From: Xenorhabdus hominickii
Lineage (GTDB): Bacteria > Pseudomonadota > Gammaproteobacteria > Enterobacterales > Enterobacteriaceae
Direction of reading: 5' to 3'
DNA length: 64,000 nucleotides
Assembly: GCF_002632725.1 (NCBI RefSeq)
Contig: NZ_NJAI01000001.1
Span: 417,953-481,952 of the forward strand
The notes below the pieces were generated by a model, which was not told where the DNA came from, searched no databases, and saw nothing but the letters and a program-made list of their open reading frames with translations. Position numbers and translations under genes: made by a program. This document shows positions 62,291-64,000 of the stretch, piece after piece; position 1 is the stretch's first letter, and the number at the start of each line of letters is the position of its first letter.

Positions 62291-63184
62291 TAAAACTAAT
62301 CTAGCACTACTCCAATTTCACACCTTCTGTTTGAACAGAATACCGACATGATAAGAATATCTTTATGTTTATCATTCTCACGGCAATAAAATTCCTCCTG
62401 ATAAAGGAATATTAATTAAAAAGGTTTGAATGATTGTTTTTTGATCGACCACATAAAGAATTTTAACTTTATTAATTATATTACCTAAGTACAATTTTGC
62501 AGAATATAAATAATATCTTAATCACAAAAAGCACAATAAATGGTTGTAAAGAACGATGAACAGTTCTGCCATTCTGATTTATTAAATTATGAAATGTTAT
62601 TTGATATCTATTTTCCGAATTTTAAATAACTCGCCAGCGATTAGAAAAAAGAAAGGTAAAACGAAAGTAAAGATTTGCTAACAACAATAAGCTAACCAAT
62701 CATATTCTCTTATATTTTGTATTGTTTTTATTTTGATCAATCTAAAAACTTCAAAACAATCCAAATAAAAATGATAACTATTTGTTTTTTAATCACTAAT
62801 TAAATAAAAAATATTTTAACTATCAAAAAACGGCTGACTCCACTAAATTCCCATTTTCTCTTCAATTTTCTGTTTTAGTTAGAATGATTGATAACGAAAG
62901 TTATATTGATCGAAAAATGATTTTATGTTGGAATAAAAATCCTGAAAATACAAAATACCTAGATCAATAATCTAGTTATTGTCTATTCATCATATTTTTT
63001 AACTATTTTGTGACATATCAGGTCAGGCAATGTCGTGTTGTCAGCTTTTTATTCGTCATTACCTGGCGTTTTCCTCTTCGATTACACGATTCATGACTGG
63101 TATTAAATCGAATACATATCCTGAAATGGATAGGTTTGCCGCTGGTTGTCGCCTGATATTTTTTATGGTTACAGGTTTATAGCT
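62291..63184. other. Intergenic region upstream of the inverse autotransporter
   Basis: About 890 bp, A/T-rich in the first 700. It should include the promoters of recombinase and autotransporter. Small hairpins are present (TTCTGTT/AACAGAA near 62325-62340; ATTCC/GGAAT near 62391-62410), none clearly a recombination site. No gene seen. Confidence 0.5.
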
Positions 63185-64000
63185 ATGAACAAAAAATTCG
63201 ATAAGCCGTGGCTTCATAATCAGCAATATTTGCTGAAACGTGTAGCCTGGGTAAACATTATCACCCAAATTGTGCTTCCGGCTGCGAGCGCATTTACCCC
63301 CGTTATCGCTACCGCCAAAACACATACGACTTCTCAAAATGAAAATTTGGTGCTACCGACAGAACCTTATATTCTAGCCTCAGGAGAAACAGTCAATATC
63401 ATCGCAAAACGCTATGATTTAACAGTCTCTGACCTGAAAGAGATCAATCAACTACGCACCTTTAGCAAACCTTTTATGGCACTTGGTATCGGTGACGAAA
63501 TTGATATCCCTAAACCGCGCCACAATAAGTTTCTACCTTTTAACTACGCTCAATTGAATAAAACGCTATTAGACAAAACGTCGACTACAGATAAAAGCTC
63601 TCTTCGTTTGGCTGAAGCAGCCTCTCAGGTTGGTCAGCTACTAACCAACGACAATATCGGGGATAACGCAGTAAACCGATTAAGCAATCTGGCAATAGGT
63701 GAAACTAATCGACAGATTCAAGATTGGCTGGGACGCTATGGCACAACACGCGTTCAAGTCAATGTAGACAGACATGGTCATCTGAGTGGCAGCCAGTTTG
63801 ATATGCTACTGCCGCTGTATAACACCAACAACTATCTGGCTTTCACCCAGTTAGGCTTACGCCGTATTGATGAACGTAATACTGTCAATATTGGCTTAGG
63901 GCAGCGCCATTTTTTTAGCAATTGGATGCTAGGTTACAACGCCTTCCTTGACCATGATTTCACCGGAAATAATACCCGCTTAGGTGTCGGTGCAGAATAC
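63185..64000 (+). CDS. Inverse autotransporter, intimin/invasin type (5' part)
   Basis: The first 272 codons of a large outer-membrane adhesin, running off the window. It opens with MNKKFDKPWLHNQQYLLKRV, the long invasin-type signal, then a LysM-like peptidoglycan-binding module (LASGETVNIIAKRYDLTVSD...LGIGDEIDIP), and then the transmembrane barrel domain (ANRLSNLAIGE-type linker, QDWLGRYGTTRVQVNVDRHG, GLRRIDERNTVNIGLGQRHF, WMLGYNAFLDHDFTGNNTRL). A C-terminal passenger of Ig-like domains is expected beyond the window. Confidence 0.95.
   Translation, partial: MNKKFDKPWLHNQQYLLKRVAWVNIITQIVLPAASAFTPVIATAKTHTTSQNENLVLPTEPYILASGETVNIIAKRYDLTVSDLKEINQLRTFSKPFMALGIGDEIDIPKPRHNKFLPFNYAQLNKTLLDKTSTTDKSSLRLAEAASQVGQLLTNDNIGDNAVNRLSNLAIGETNRQIQDWLGRYGTTRVQVNVDRHGHLSGSQFDMLLPLYNTNNYLAFTQLGLRRIDERNTVNIGLGQRHFFSNWMLGYNAFLDHDFTGNNTRLGVGAEY

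Noticed and set aside
63059-63337. A 92-codon minus-strand frame at the start of the invasin-type gene
   Set aside because: It overlaps the signal sequence of the autotransporter and has no plausible start.

Overview
The window looks like the chromosome of an insect- or nematode-associated member of the Morganellaceae, most likely Xenorhabdus or Photorhabdus. The housekeeping proteins are close relatives of their E. coli counterparts (LptF, LptG, PepA, HolC, ValS, YjgM, RraB, OTCase, PyrB, PyrI, RidA, NrdD, NrdG, YhbP/Q/S/T). The DNA is AT-rich, ERIC elements are scattered through it, and adhesin, toxin-like and decayed genes sit between the conserved blocks. The genus is an inference; no 16S or other marker is present.

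The backbone is the E. coli 96-97 min region in recognisable order: leuX, lptG-lptF, pepA-holC-valS, yjgM, rraB, argF/I, pyrL-pyrB, pyrI-ridA, nrdD-nrdG. Nearly every joint of it carries accessory cargo.

Layout. 1-1364: an IS1-type element (running off the left edge) breaks a P4-type integrase downstream of tRNA-Leu(CAA), marking the end of a leuX island. 1.6-4.9 kb: a 28-residue membrane peptide, an AmpH-like lipoprotein, and two paralogous proteins with a C80/clan-CD-like His-Cys signature, separated by a decayed copy of the 3' end of lptG. 5-12.5 kb: core genes. 12.7-30 kb: azlC (in-frame stop)/azlD; a cystine-type ABC importer with two binding proteins and a trimeric autotransporter adhesin set inside the cluster; a secreted metzincin plus a small disulfide protein that resemble an AB5 toxin pair; and a carnitine catabolic cluster (transporter, CntA, aldehyde dehydrogenase, CntB, D-malate dehydrogenase, LysR regulator). 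30-32.4 kb: core yjgM, rraB, argF/I. 32.5-41.6 kb: a frameshifted pseudogene, an RhtB exporter and an RNA-repair cluster (slipin-RtcB-nucleotidyltransferase-KptA under a sigma-54-type promoter, divergent from rtcR-rnz). 43.7-51.6 kb: pyrL-pyrB is separated from pyrI by about 6.3 kb holding a YdeP-like molybdoenzyme, a tightly coupled four-gene operon of unknown function, an ERIC element and a transporter fragment. 51.7-57 kb: ridA, a class III ribonucleotide reductase without its ATP-cone, and the yhb genes. 57.3-64 kb: an ABC-2/HlyD export set with no ATPase, a Fim-type recombinase, and the start of an inverse autotransporter (intimin/invasin type).

The most promising leads are the metzincin/B-subunit-like pair (20.1-21.5 kb), the four-gene operon inside pyrBI (48.1-50.7 kb), the paired His-Cys proteins (3.2-4.9 kb), and the RNA-repair cluster, whose leader carries an anticodon-arm look-alike of tRNA-Leu(CAA).
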